DNA of 61,808 bases. Source: Clostridia bacterium (GTDB lineage: Bacteria; Bacillota; Clostridia; Oscillospirales; CAG-272). This document shows positions 43,532 through 52,237 of the stretch, in pieces. The stretch is from positions 1 to 61,808 of the forward strand of contig JAFVTV010000004.1 of the NCBI GenBank assembly GCA_017502975.1, written 5' to 3'. How positions within the stretch are numbered: position 1 is the stretch's first letter; the number at the start of each line of letters is the position of its first letter. The notes under the pieces are model-generated. The model was not told where the DNA came from. It made no database searches and worked only from the letters and a program-made list of their open reading frames with translations. The position numbers were made by a program, and so were the translations under genes.

Positions 43532-44254
43532 TTATTCTACCTCAAACATCATTTTTACAAGCTCGTAAGCAAAAAGACTGTGCATTTCTCTTGTCGGATG
43601 GTTGATCTTGTTGGAAAGCAGTTCCGTCACATTCACGCCCGAGCGGTACATATCCTGCCAGATCTTATAGCAATCACAAACGGGCACACCCATCTTTGCA
43701 CAGAGCGCGCGGGCGGCATTCAGATGCGCGTCAAAGATACCGTCGTTTTGACGCCCCATGGTATCCTCAGCCACACGAATAAACTTGGGGTCGGTCACGT
43801 GGGGGCTCACGGTCGTATTCATCATATTGGGTGTCATGAAAATGAGCTCGCAACCCTTTGCCTGCACCGCAGTAAAGATCTCTCGAAGCGCATTTTCATA
43901 GGTCGCCACACTTCCCTCATCGCGGCGGCAATCGTTAAGACCGTAGCAAACCACCACAAGATCGGGTGCGTGCGAAAGCACGTCGCGCTCAAGGCGGTGC
44001 ACACCCTTGCAGGCGCGGTCGCCACTTCTGCCTGCGTTGATCACGTGCACGGGCACGCGCGGATAGAGCGTAGCAAGAATATCAAATACACGCTGGCAAT
44101 ATGCACTGCGCTGCTCAAACACGGGTGCAATTTCTCCATCCTTTAAGTAAAGCTCAAAGCACCCTTGCGTAACGCTGTCGCCAAGAAAGGCGATCGTTAC
44201 CCCCGCCAGATGGCGGTCGATCGTGGTGGCCTTCAATTTTTCTGCAATTTTCAT
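43532..44254 (-). CDS. SGNH/GDSL esterase B
   Basis: SGNH hydrolase of 240 aa, first gene of the minus-strand operon. The ATG at 44254 (MKIAEKLKATTIDRHLAGVT) follows GGAGGGTG with 5-nt spacing; the GTG two codons upstream is within the binding site. Block I GDSVTQG (residues 25-31), block III YGLNDCRRDEG, and a C-terminal NHPTREMHSLFAYEL with a likely catalytic His. No signal peptide. Two different esterases in tandem suggest a substrate carrying more than one acyl group. Confidence 0.85.
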   Translation of the reverse strand: MKIAEKLKATTIDRHLAGVTIAFLGDSVTQGCFELYLKDGEIAPVFEQRSAYCQRVFDILATLYPRVPVHVINAGRSGDRACKGVHRLERDVLSHAPDLVVVCYGLNDCRRDEGSVATYENALREIFTAVQAKGCELIFMTPNMMNTTVSPHVTDPKFIRVAEDTMGRQNDGIFDAHLNAARALCAKMGVPVCDCYKIWQDMYRSGVNVTELLSNKINHPTREMHSLFAYELVKMMFEVE

Positions 44255-44284
44255 AAGCACCCTCCGCTTAGTCGTTCTACTTTC

Positions 44285-44313
44285 ATTGTACCGATTTTAT
44301 GGGGCAGTGTAAA
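44285..44313 (-). promoter_or_regulatory. Promoter of the SGNH/RpiB-like/GH78 operon
   Basis: Minus strand: TTTACA (44313-44308), 17-bp spacer, TACAAT (44290-44285). Between this and the araC promoter lie TGTCACAAAA and TTTTGTTGACA, an imperfect inverted repeat that could be the AraC-protein site. Confidence 0.75.
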
Positions 44314-44354
44314 TGTCACAAAACGATGCTTCGGTATCCAAATGTGATATTTTG

Positions 44355-44383
44355 TTGACAAATTTTCCCCCACGCGTTATACT
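44355..44383 (+). promoter_or_regulatory. Promoter of the AraC regulator, predicting a leaderless transcript
   Basis: TTGACA (44355-44360), 17-bp spacer, TATACT (44378-44383). The start should fall near 44390, only about 3 nt before the ATG at 44393. No Shine-Dalgarno is possible. Confidence 0.8.
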
Positions 44384-44392
44384 AATACTACT

Positions 44393-45145
44393 ATGATGAT
44401 ACAAAATTTATATCTTGCATCCGAATCCATCGCCCCTGCAGATTGGTGCTACCACGGTCTTTATTCCTATTTTTCAAGGCTTTATTTCATCATTGACGGC
44501 GATGCCTATTATAAGGAGATGGGCAAAAAGATCCGCCTCAAGAAAAACCACCTGTACCTGACCCCTGTCACACGGGAGTTTGACCTCTACCACGATCCCG
44601 ACCACTCCCTGCTTCACACCTACGCGCACGTAGTGACCGCCCCTGCGGTGCATTCTCTGGTTGAGATTGAGGTCAGGGAGGGCACCCCTTTGTTTGATGC
44701 CGTGTCACTGTGGCGCCGACACATTCTTGCGCAAAACAAGGAGCTGCAGATCAGCACCGCACAGCTTGTGATATCGCTCATGCAAGCCCACATGCGCACA
44801 GGCGAGCCCCCCAGCATTGCCGAGCAGATTAAGGAATACCTAAACGGCCTTGGCACCAACCCCTTTCACATGAAGGATCTCGCGCTCGCGCTCGGTTACA
44901 CGAGAGAGCACCTCACGCGCGTTTTTCTTGGGGCATTCGGCAGTACCCCAAGGCAGTATTATAACGCGCGCCGCATGGACCTTGCTGTGCGCAAACTGCA
45001 GGACGGTGCCACCATCAAGGAGGTTGCGCTCGACCTCGGCTTTTCCTCCGACCACGCCTTCAGCAAGGCGTTCCGCGCCCATTTCGGACTGCCCCCCCAA
45101 AAGCATCTGCTTAAACTCGGTGAGAAGTTGCCGATCTCAAAATGA
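44393..45145 (+). CDS. AraC-family transcriptional regulator
   Basis: Regulator of 250 aa. N-terminal ~110 residues form a cupin-like sensing domain (GDAYYKEMGKKIRLKKNHLY, SLLHTYAHVVTAPAVHS), then two helix-turn-helix motifs: HMKDLALALGYTREHLTRVF and TIKEVALDLGFSSDHAFSKA, followed by FRAHFGLPPQ. Two ATGs in tandem (44393, 44396) have no ribosome binding site and lie at the predicted transcript end, so translation is probably leaderless. Divergent from the SGNH/RpiB/GH78 operon, which it probably controls in response to a sugar. Confidence 0.9.
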   Translation: MMIQNLYLASESIAPADWCYHGLYSYFSRLYFIIDGDAYYKEMGKKIRLKKNHLYLTPVTREFDLYHDPDHSLLHTYAHVVTAPAVHSLVEIEVREGTPLFDAVSLWRRHILAQNKELQISTAQLVISLMQAHMRTGEPPSIAEQIKEYLNGLGTNPFHMKDLALALGYTREHLTRVFLGAFGSTPRQYYNARRMDLAVRKLQDGATIKEVALDLGFSSDHAFSKAFRAHFGLPPQKHLLKLGEKLPISK

Positions 45146-45151
45146 AATAAT

Positions 45152-45187
45152 AAAATATCCCGACAGCAATCGCCGTCGGGATATTTT
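45152..45187. terminator. Bidirectional terminator between araC and upp
   Basis: AAAATATCCCGAC pairs with GTCGGGATATTTT around a 10-nt loop; T-runs on both strands serve the converging genes. Confidence 0.92.
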
Positions 45188-45195
45188 TATTCGTA

Positions 45196-45837
45196 TTATT
45201 TCGTGCCAAACAGACGGTCTCCGGCATCGCCAAGACCGGGCAGGATATAGCCGTGCTCATTGAGGCAACGGTCGAGCGTGGACACATAAATGTCCACGTC
45301 GGGGTGTGCCTCGGCAACCTTGGAAACACCCTCGGGCGCACCGATGATCGCCATAAACTTGATCTGCTTGCAGCCCTTCTCTTTGAGAAGCTGGATGGAA
45401 TCGCACGCGCTGCCGCCCGTGGCAAGCATGGGATCGACCACAAGGACAAGCTTATCCTCAATACCCTGAGGAAGCTTGCAGTAGTAGGTTTCGGGCGTGA
45501 GCGTTTCCTCGTTGCGGTACATGCCGATATGCCCCACTCTTGCCGAGGGAAACAGCACATGAATGCCGTTGACCATACCAAGTCCCGCGCGCAGGATCGG
45601 TACAATAACAATGGCATTATCTGCCACCACGGTCTGCGTGCAGGTTTCAAGGGGAGTCTTGACCTCGATCTCGGTCGTAGGCACGCCCTCCTTTAAGCTC
45701 TCGTAAGTCATCAGCGTGGTGATCTCCTCCACCAGCTCGCGAAACTCCTTCATGCTGGTACGCTCATCGCGCAAGATCGCGATCTTGTGGCGGATGAGAG
45801 GGTGATCAAAAATAATAACGTTATCGTAATTTTTCAT
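45196..45837 (-). CDS. upp: Uracil phosphoribosyltransferase
   Basis: Converts uracil and PRPP to UMP in pyrimidine salvage. 213 aa. Starts MKNYDNVIIFDHPLIRHKIA; the uracil-binding region is YILPGLGDAGDRLFGTK at the C terminus; the PRPP-binding loop is VDPMLATGGSACDSIQLLK near 130, with VPILRAGLGMVNG near 78. It follows uraA 15 nt later in the same transcript. Firm. Confidence 0.96.
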   Translation of the reverse strand: MKNYDNVIIFDHPLIRHKIAILRDERTSMKEFRELVEEITTLMTYESLKEGVPTTEIEVKTPLETCTQTVVADNAIVIVPILRAGLGMVNGIHVLFPSARVGHIGMYRNEETLTPETYYCKLPQGIEDKLVLVVDPMLATGGSACDSIQLLKEKGCKQIKFMAIIGAPEGVSKVAEAHPDVDIYVSTLDRCLNEHGYILPGLGDAGDRLFGTK

Positions 45838-45852
45838 GTAGAAATACCTCTT

Positions 45853-47247
45853 TTATTCTGCCTTACCCTTTTTCATATTCAGCACGATATTGGTAATAAT
45901 ACCAAGGATCAAAGAGCAAGCGATAGTCGTCAGGGTGATCTTACCAAAGGAAACGCTAAGACCGCCGATGCCGGGGATGAGAATAGAGGAAACCACAAAG
46001 AGGTTGCGACCCTCGTTGAGGTCTACCTTTTGGATCATTTTCAGACCCGATACCGCAATAAAGCCGTAAAGTGCTACGCAAACGCCGCCCATGACGCAGT
46101 TGGGGATCGAAGACAAAAGGGTTACAAAGGGACCAAAGAAGGAGATGATCATGCTCATAATGGCAGTCGTGGTAATGGTTACAACAGAGGCGTTGCGGGT
46201 AATTGCCACACATCCTACCGACTCACCGTAGGTGGTGTTGGGGCAACCGCCGAAAAATGCGCCTGCCATCGAGCCAACACCGTCACCAAGAAGCGTGCGG
46301 TGAAGACCCGGATCCTCCAGCAGATCCTTTTCGATGATAGAGGAGAGGTTTTTGTGGTCTGCAATGTGCTCAGCAAATACCACAAAGGCAACGGGAATAT
46401 AAGCAACAGCCACGGTGGCGATAAAGGCACCGTCGATATCCTTAACACCCTTAAATGCCTCAACAAAGGCAAAGTCGGGCAGAGCAAACAGCTTCATGTT
46501 AGCAAAAGCAGAGAAGTCGATAACCTGCAGTGCCACGTTATCGGTAGCAATACCGATTACAGTGAAGATCGAGGCTACCGCGTAGCCTACGCCAATACCA
46601 AGAATAAAGGGAATGAGCTTCGCCATTTTCTTACCGTACACCGAGAAGGCAAAGATCGAAAACAGCGTAGCAAGGCCGCAAATAAGAGTCACGTAGGTGC
46701 TGGCACCGGATACCAGCGAGGTGCTCTCGACGATCGCACCGTCAACGATTGCCTGCGTAGTAGTCTCTACCATCACCTTGCCTGCGCCAAGGTCGTTAAC
46801 GGCATTGACAGCAAGCGAAAGACCGATCAGCGCTACGGTCGGGCCAATAACCACAGTGGGCATGAGCTTGTTGATCCAGGCAACGCCTGCAAACTTAACA
46901 ACAACGGCAATCACAACATATACAAGACCGGCAAAAACAGCACCGATCACAAGGCCGGCATATCCGGCAGAGGTGGATATCGCACCGGCAAACGCCGCGA
47001 GCATAGAACCGATAAATGCAAAGGAAGAACCAAGGAAAACAGGGCTTCTGAATTTTGTAAAGAGTTGATAGACCAGTGTGCCTACGCCGGCACCGAAAAG
47101 GGCTGCGGATTGGCTCATGCCATTTCCAATGATTGCGGGAACCAGAATGGTAGCGGCCATGATCGCCAAAAGCTGTTGGATCGCGAACACGATCATTTCA
47201 TGAAATCGCGGTTTGTCACTGATGTCATACACAAGATTTTTACTCAT
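45853..47247 (-). CDS. uraA: Uracil permease (NCS2 family)
   Basis: Membrane uracil/proton symporter, 464 aa. Starts MSKNLVYDISDKPRF with GAGGAGGG upstream. About fourteen helices including FAIQQLLAIMAATILVPAII and VFLGSSFAFIGSMLAAF (the substrate-binding half-helix), VVIGPTVALIGLSLAVNAV, and FVVFAEHIADHKNLSSI with the conserved acidic substrate site. uraA-upp order is common in Firmicutes. The ~50-nt leader contains TTTGGGTA pairing with TACCCAAA, possibly a regulatory hairpin; no PyrR site is certain. Confidence 0.93.
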   Translation of the reverse strand: MSKNLVYDISDKPRFHEMIVFAIQQLLAIMAATILVPAIIGNGMSQSAALFGAGVGTLVYQLFTKFRSPVFLGSSFAFIGSMLAAFAGAISTSAGYAGLVIGAVFAGLVYVVIAVVVKFAGVAWINKLMPTVVIGPTVALIGLSLAVNAVNDLGAGKVMVETTTQAIVDGAIVESTSLVSGASTYVTLICGLATLFSIFAFSVYGKKMAKLIPFILGIGVGYAVASIFTVIGIATDNVALQVIDFSAFANMKLFALPDFAFVEAFKGVKDIDGAFIATVAVAYIPVAFVVFAEHIADHKNLSSIIEKDLLEDPGLHRTLLGDGVGSMAGAFFGGCPNTTYGESVGCVAITRNASVVTITTTAIMSMIISFFGPFVTLLSSIPNCVMGGVCVALYGFIAVSGLKMIQKVDLNEGRNLFVVSSILIPGIGGLSVSFGKITLTTIACSLILGIITNIVLNMKKGKAE

Positions 47248-47300
47248 TTTTTCCCTCCTCTTTTTTGGGTATCGTTATTTTTAGTATGTACCCAAACACT

Positions 47301-47329
47301 ATTATAACACCCCTGTTTTATAAAGTCAA
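47301..47329 (-). promoter_or_regulatory. Promoter of uraA-upp
   Basis: Minus strand: TTGACT (47329-47324), 17-bp spacer, TATAAT (47306-47301). Leader hairpin TTTGGGTA/TACCCAAA lies just after the predicted start. Confidence 0.85.
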
Positions 47330-47364
47330 TTCATGTCGAAAATATTTTATACGTATCTAAAAAA

Positions 47365-47401
47365 CAAATATCCCCCCCGCGGTATGCGGGGGGGATATTT
47401 G
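47365..47401 (-). terminator. Terminator of the 3-hydroxyacyl-CoA dehydrogenase gene
   Basis: CAAATATCCCCCCCGC pairs with GCGGGGGGGATATTTG around a 5-nt loop; it abuts the preceding stop codon on the minus strand. Confidence 0.92.
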
Positions 47402-47402
47402 T

Positions 47403-48335
47403 TCAGGAATAAAGTGCCTTATAAATCTTGACAAACTTCTCATCGCGCTCCTTAAGCGCCTCAACGTCACGGCCATTTGAGTAATCGTAAAAGCCCGCGC
47501 CGGTCTTCACGCCATACTTGCCTTCCTTGTAAAGGTCGTCAAGCATCTTTTGTATCCCCGTTTCATTGCAAAGCTCACGGTTGAGGTAAGAGGAGATGTG
47601 GTGGAAGGTATCAATGCCGCCAAAGTCCACGACCTCAAAGGGACCAAATGCCGCCCAACGGAAGCCAAGGCCGTATTTCATTGCCGCGTCAACGCTCTCT
47701 ACGTCGGCAATACCCTCTTCAACAAGAGAAATACACTCGCGCAAAATGGCAAGCTGAATGTGGTTAAGGATAAAGCCGGGCACATCACGCTTGCAAACAG
47801 CCGTCTTTTTGCCTACTGCATGCGCGAGCTCTACGATCGCTTCGGTAGAAGCATCGTCGGTTTCTGCGCCGCGGATGATCTCAATGCAAGGAATGAGGTG
47901 CGAGGGGTTCATCCAGTGCATGCCAAGGAAACGGTGCTTGCCAACGATATCCTTTGCGATCTCACCGATGGGAAGCCCTGAGGTGTTGGTGGTAAGGATG
48001 GCATCGGGGCGCACAATGCGCGAAAGCTTTGCCCAAAATTCCTGCTTGATATCCAGCTTTTCAATGATGCTCTCTACAATCACGTCGCAATCGGCAAGGG
48101 CATTCATATCCGAGGAAAAGCGCAGTGCGGCAAGAATGCGCTCCGCCTGCTCGGCGGTCTGCTCACCCGCTTCTACCTGTGTCTGCTGATTGAGCGCGAT
48201 CAGGCGCTTGCCCTTTTCAAGCGACGCTTCAAAAGCATCATACACTACAACGTCATATCCGTACTTTGCAAAGATCTGGGACATGCTGGCGCCCATAAGT
48301 CCGGCACCTGCAATGCCAATTTTTTTAAACTGCAT
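47403..48335 (-). CDS. 3-hydroxyacyl-CoA dehydrogenase family protein
   Basis: NAD-dependent dehydrogenase, 310 aa. The ATG at 48335 (MQFKKIGIAGAGLMGASMSQ) follows GGAAGGAG. The Rossmann loop is GAGLMG (9-14); later ADCDVIVESIIEKLDIKQEF; catalytic His in GMHWMNPSHLIPCIEII (~140); C-terminal domain FILNHIQLAILRECISLVEE. The MNPSHLIP variant differs from the usual NP-x-x-MxLVE of 3-hydroxybutyryl-CoA dehydrogenase, so the substrate may be another hydroxyacyl compound. No crotonase, bcd, etf or thiolase is adjacent, which argues against a local butyrate cluster. Own promoter and terminator. Confidence 0.85.
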   Translation of the reverse strand: MQFKKIGIAGAGLMGASMSQIFAKYGYDVVVYDAFEASLEKGKRLIALNQQTQVEAGEQTAEQAERILAALRFSSDMNALADCDVIVESIIEKLDIKQEFWAKLSRIVRPDAILTTNTSGLPIGEIAKDIVGKHRFLGMHWMNPSHLIPCIEIIRGAETDDASTEAIVELAHAVGKKTAVCKRDVPGFILNHIQLAILRECISLVEEGIADVESVDAAMKYGLGFRWAAFGPFEVVDFGGIDTFHHISSYLNRELCNETGIQKMLDDLYKEGKYGVKTGAGFYDYSNGRDVEALKERDEKFVKIYKALYS

Positions 48336-48363
48336 AACAACGCTCCTTCCTTTTGATATTTCC

Positions 48364-48392
48364 ATTATAGCAAGGAGTTTATTGCCTTACAA
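48364..48392 (-). promoter_or_regulatory. Promoter of the dehydrogenase gene
   Basis: Minus strand: TTGTAA (48392-48387), 17-bp spacer, TATAAT (48369-48364), ~30 nt before the start codon. Confidence 0.75.
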
Positions 48393-48714
48393 TATAAAAA
48401 ACCTGCCACTTTTTGCACTTTTCCGCCAACTTTACAAATCAAACCAGTGCTCTTACGTGCTAATTTTTACAAGGTTTGTACTTTTTGAATTTTACGTTAC
48501 GTTATCAGCACAAGGATAAAGCGGTGGACAGCTCTGCCCACCGCTTTAGTGTTTTTCAAGTGTATTTTTTGTTATACATCAATTCAGTATATTTCTATAT
48601 CACCATTTTCAGAAAATCTCCAAAATTGTCCCTCAGTGGAGGGTTGATTTAGGATCTGAGCCTTACGGGCAACTTTGCAAGCCATTCTTTAGGAAATCGA
48701 TCACCGTGAATAAT
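48393..48714. other. Intergenic region with one terminator hairpin
   Basis: AT-rich 322 bp between divergent-free genes. AAAGCGGTGG (48518-48527) pairs with CCACCGCTTT (48538-48547); on the minus strand it is a terminator ~170 nt after the receptor gene. I see no other gene or RNA. Confidence 0.6.
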
Positions 48715-51700
48715 TTACGATGGTTGATGACGATTGTAGACTTCACCGTTTACCTCAACAGTAATCGTATCGGCAAGCGTGTTGGGCCACTCGGTTACAA
48801 TAAGCGTGTGCCATACGGCGGTGCTTCCTATATAGGCAATGGAAACAAGCCCCGTGCAATACGAAAAGGCTTCCGCATCGATCGCATTCACTCCCTCGGT
48901 AAGAGTAACGGTCTTCAACGGAGAGACAAAAGCAAGTGAATCCTTGGAAATGTCACCGCCCATCAAAACAAGCTCGGAGAAATTTGAGGGAAGATAAAAG
49001 GTTTCCTTGACATCTATCGGTCTTCCGTTGTAAAAAAAGTAAGTCGATACAGCGGTAAAACCTGTGCGGTTTTCCTTTCCAAAGAGAGCAAGGAGAGAGG
49101 TGGGCTCTTCCCGACTGTTTCCGATAAAATACAACGATACCGAAACAGCATCGGCCGAGGTGAGCGCACCGTTTTCAATTCTGAGCACCGTTTCAGGAAT
49201 TACGATTTCCGTAGCACCACTTTTATAAAATGCGTCCTTAATGATCTTTGTAACCGATGCGGGGATTACATAATTCGGACCGATTACAGCAATCAAAGCG
49301 TTATCCGTCATGCGTACCAGGCAAGAATCCACGATCTTGTAGTAGGGATTACCGGATGCGATCGAAAGCGAAGCCAATTCAAAATCAAACCGGTCAAAAG
49401 AAGCAACCGTGGTAGGAAGATCGATATTTTTCAAAGGAGAAGAGGTAAAGCCGCTTTCAATAACCGCAAGAACCCCCTCCGGCTCGATCACGAAGGAAGC
49501 AATAGTACAATCCTTGAAAAGCTTGGCAGGAATACGGGTAACCGTTTTACCTACAGTAAACACAATACCTCCCGACACATTGCAATTGTTGAAAGCATTT
49601 GAGGCGGTGCAGTTTGTTGCATTAAAGAAGATTGTTTTCAGCTTATTACATCCGTAGAATGCATTACCGATCACGGAAACGGTCTCGGAGATCGTGATCT
49701 CGACGATCGAGGTCTGCTGAAAGGAGTGTGCGGAAATCGTTTTCAAGCAGCCGTTTTCTTCAAACGTAACGGAAACGAGAGAGGAGTTTCTATACATAAA
49801 GCTTTCGGGAATCGTCTCAACCGTTTTACCAATCACGACGTGCTTAAAGCCACGCAACGCAGAATTGTTGACATAGGTGCAATTTGTGGCATTGTAATAA
49901 AGAGTATCGAGAAAATCGCAACTAAAAGCAGAATGTTGAATGGTTGTCACACCCTTGCCGATAGTGACAGTTTTAAGGCCGGAGGAATAAAAGCATTGAT
50001 GAGAAAGGGTCTTGACCGTATCGGGGATGTTGATGCTTTCAAGATACTGACATTCCATAAAACACCCAAACGGGATCTCGGTTACCTTACCCGAAAGGTC
50101 GATTTCTATCAACGAGGAAGAAGCAAAGGCAGATTCTCCAATAGCTAAAACACCGTTTCCCAGCACAACCTTTTCAATTTTTTTTGAGTTGAAAAAAGCT
50201 AATGAGGCAATAACGTAGTCCTTGCCTTCAAAATCTGCAGGCAGGACAAGGTCTTTTTGTTCACCGAAATATCCGCAAAGGTAGGTGTTATCTTCTGCAC
50301 TAACGAAAATGAATCCATCGTCAGTATAGACCGTGCGACGGTTGGAGGTATTATTTATGACACGGGGAGTATACTCCAAATTTGAATAAAAAACCAACGA
50401 CGTAACATTTTTTGAGGTCCGATTGATAAGCTCACAGCCTCCCCTCACTTCGAATGCATTCTCTTCGATGGTGGCATTTTTGCCAACCTCAATGATGCAG
50501 AAATTCGAAACAGAGATGGCGAGATACCGAATCGTTTTTACGCTATCCGGAATGATGATCTCGCGTATGGAACGATCTTCAACCCTGATTGCTCCTCGCG
50601 CAATTTCGGTCACAGCCATTCCATTATAGGTCGAAGGAATCACAATGTATTCATCGGTACAGCTTCCCAATCCCGTAAGAGCGCACCCCGTGTCATTTTT
50701 CGTAAACTCCAATCCTGTGGATGCGAAACGTGCTCCACAATAAATGCATGTATTGTGCTCATAGCTGTGTGAAAGTTGAGCAAGCGTCTGTTGGGAAACA
50801 AAAATGGTATTGCACAGCGAGCAGTGGCTTCCCTCGGTCTTACCGACGGCTGTACAAGTCGGTTCTATCGCCTGATCGATCACAACTGTGTGATCCTCGG
50901 TTTTAGGTACAACCGTTTGTGCGACAAGTGTTTTGTTGCACACCGAGCAATGGCTACCTTCCGTCAGGCCCGTATTCTTGCAGGTTGCAGAAACTGCCGC
51001 ATCGGTGACAGGTGTGTGATCGTTGGTAACGGGTACGACCGTTTGTGCGACAAGTGTTTTGTTGCACACCGAGCAATGGCTACCTTCCGTGAGGCCCGTA
51101 TTCTTGCAGGTTGCAGAAACTGCCGCATCAATGACAGGCGTGTGATCGTTGGTAACGGGTACGACCGTTTGTGCAGCAAGTGTTTTGTTACAAGCCGAGC
51201 AACGGCTACCTTCCGTAAGACCCGTGTCCTTACAGGTTGCAGCAACTGCCGCACCAATTACCACAGGTGTGTGAATGTTGGTTTGTGGCAAAACTCTTTG
51301 CTCTACAAGAACTGTATCGCAATGCAAGCAAACACTCCCCTCACTGATCCCAGAAGTGCTGCAAGTCGGAGCTATCCCCTCTACGGCAACAGCCTTGTGC
51401 GAAAGCTTTTCAACGCTTTGTACTTTAAAATCTCCACAGCTCTTGCACTTCATAACGACCTCACCGCCGTTTTGGCACGTTGCCTCAACAGTCGTGCGGT
51501 AAGCTTGGTATTTGTGCTCGCACGCAATCACGCTCTTTGCGGAGAAAAATGCCCCCAGGGGTAAACAGATCACACAAAGCCCTATTAAAATAACCCTTAT
51601 TTTTTTCCTTGCTCCGCCAAGCCGACGGAAGAATAAAATGGTGGCCGTAGACGGAAAAAAGCAAAGAAACGTACATACAAAAAAGATAGGGCTTATGGTC

Positions 51701-52215
51701 GGGGTATCCAGCACGTAAAATCTAAACAACAGTATGGATATTGCTATCATAATCGGCAGCCATACCGCCAAAAACATCAGGCAGGATTTAAATACCGCAA
51801 AAAAACTCCGTCGACTCATCCTTGCGCTTTCGTTTTTAACGGCACAACCTGTGCCGGAAAGTCGTTTTACAAGCGTATCAACATCCATTTGCTCAGATGC
51901 ATCAAGCTCTGAAAGCACCGTGTGCCTGTACTTCATCTCACCAAGATCTTCTTCGGTTCGTCTTTGTACGCCTGCAATGATCTGCTGAGTATCCGCTCCG
52001 CTTGACAACAGCTCTTTGATCTCCTCAACAGTAAAGCCAAACGATCTTAGCGTTGCAATGCTTTCAAGCTTTTGAAGATCTTGCTCCGAGAAATCAAATG
52101 ACTTTCTCCCAAGATAGTTTTCCGTGTAAAAAGGGGCAATCAGTTGTTCTTGTATGTAAAATCTAACCGTTCTGTCGGTAAGCCCGGTCTTCTCACAAAT
52201 CTCTTTTATTTTCAC
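48715..52215 (-). CDS. MerR-family regulator fused to three membrane helices and a BspA-type leucine-rich-repeat ectodomain
   Basis: 1166-aa chimera. The GTG at 52215 ((M)KIKEICEKTGLTDRTVRF) has AGGAGGTG upstream; the ATG at 52239 precedes that site. Residues 1-70 are a MerR winged helix with RTVRFYIQEQLIAPFY and dimer helix to ~110. Three hydrophobic helices (~136-162, 168-188, 198-218) place the rest outside. Then five ~42-residue repeats, each with CKNTGLTEGSHCSVC-type Cys pairs (~255-470), and ~15 BspA leucine-rich repeats (for example IIIPDSVKTIRYLA, IPDTVKTLSHQCFYSSGLKT). Its own promoter has the 19-bp spacer and dyad used by MerR proteins, suggesting autoregulation. The design resembles CadC/ToxR one-component receptors with a MerR head. 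The ligand and targets are unknown. Confidence 0.88.
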   Translation of the reverse strand: MKIKEICEKTGLTDRTVRFYIQEQLIAPFYTENYLGRKSFDFSEQDLQKLESIATLRSFGFTVEEIKELLSSGADTQQIIAGVQRRTEEDLGEMKYRHTVLSELDASEQMDVDTLVKRLSGTGCAVKNESARMSRRSFFAVFKSCLMFLAVWLPIMIAISILLFRFYVLDTPTISPIFFVCTFLCFFPSTATILFFRRLGGARKKIRVILIGLCVICLPLGAFFSAKSVIACEHKYQAYRTTVEATCQNGGEVVMKCKSCGDFKVQSVEKLSHKAVAVEGIAPTCSTSGISEGSVCLHCDTVLVEQRVLPQTNIHTPVVIGAAVAATCKDTGLTEGSRCSACNKTLAAQTVVPVTNDHTPVIDAAVSATCKNTGLTEGSHCSVCNKTLVAQTVVPVTNDHTPVTDAAVSATCKNTGLTEGSHCSVCNKTLVAQTVVPKTEDHTVVIDQAIEPTCTAVGKTEGSHCSLCNTIFVSQQTLAQLSHSYEHNTCIYCGARFASTGLEFTKNDTGCALTGLGSCTDEYIVIPSTYNGMAVTEIARGAIRVEDRSIREIIIPDSVKTIRYLAISVSNFCIIEVGKNATIEENAFEVRGGCELINRTSKNVTSLVFYSNLEYTPRVINNTSNRRTVYTDDGFIFVSAEDNTYLCGYFGEQKDLVLPADFEGKDYVIASLAFFNSKKIEKVVLGNGVLAIGESAFASSSLIEIDLSGKVTEIPFGCFMECQYLESINIPDTVKTLSHQCFYSSGLKTVTIGKGVTTIQHSAFSCDFLDTLYYNATNCTYVNNSALRGFKHVVIGKTVETIPESFMYRNSSLVSVTFEENGCLKTISAHSFQQTSIVEITISETVSVIGNAFYGCNKLKTIFFNATNCTASNAFNNCNVSGGIVFTVGKTVTRIPAKLFKDCTIASFVIEPEGVLAVIESGFTSSPLKNIDLPTTVASFDRFDFELASLSIASGNPYYKIVDSCLVRMTDNALIAVIGPNYVIPASVTKIIKDAFYKSGATEIVIPETVLRIENGALTSADAVSVSLYFIGNSREEPTSLLALFGKENRTGFTAVSTYFFYNGRPIDVKETFYLPSNFSELVLMGGDISKDSLAFVSPLKTVTLTEGVNAIDAEAFSYCTGLVSIAYIGSTAVWHTLIVTEWPNTLADTITVEVNGEVYNRHQPS
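50762..51394 (-). repeat. 126-bp in-frame tandem repeat within the receptor gene
   Basis: About five units with period 126 bp (42 codons); the starts align at 50888, 51014 and 51140. The two central units are almost identical at DNA level, which points to recent duplication and possible length variation between strains. Each unit encodes a module with one lone Cys and one C-x2-C pair. Confidence 0.85.
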
Positions 52216-52237
52216 ACAAACACCTCCTCTTGACGAC

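Noticed and set aside
45787-47307. 506-codon plus-strand frame
   Set aside because: Antisense to uraA and upp; composition resembles an out-of-frame reading, rich in Asn, Lys and His without motifs.
50762-51394. CRISPR array
   Set aside because: Period is 126 bp, the units are coding and in frame, and there are no short identical repeats with unique spacers. No cas genes are present.
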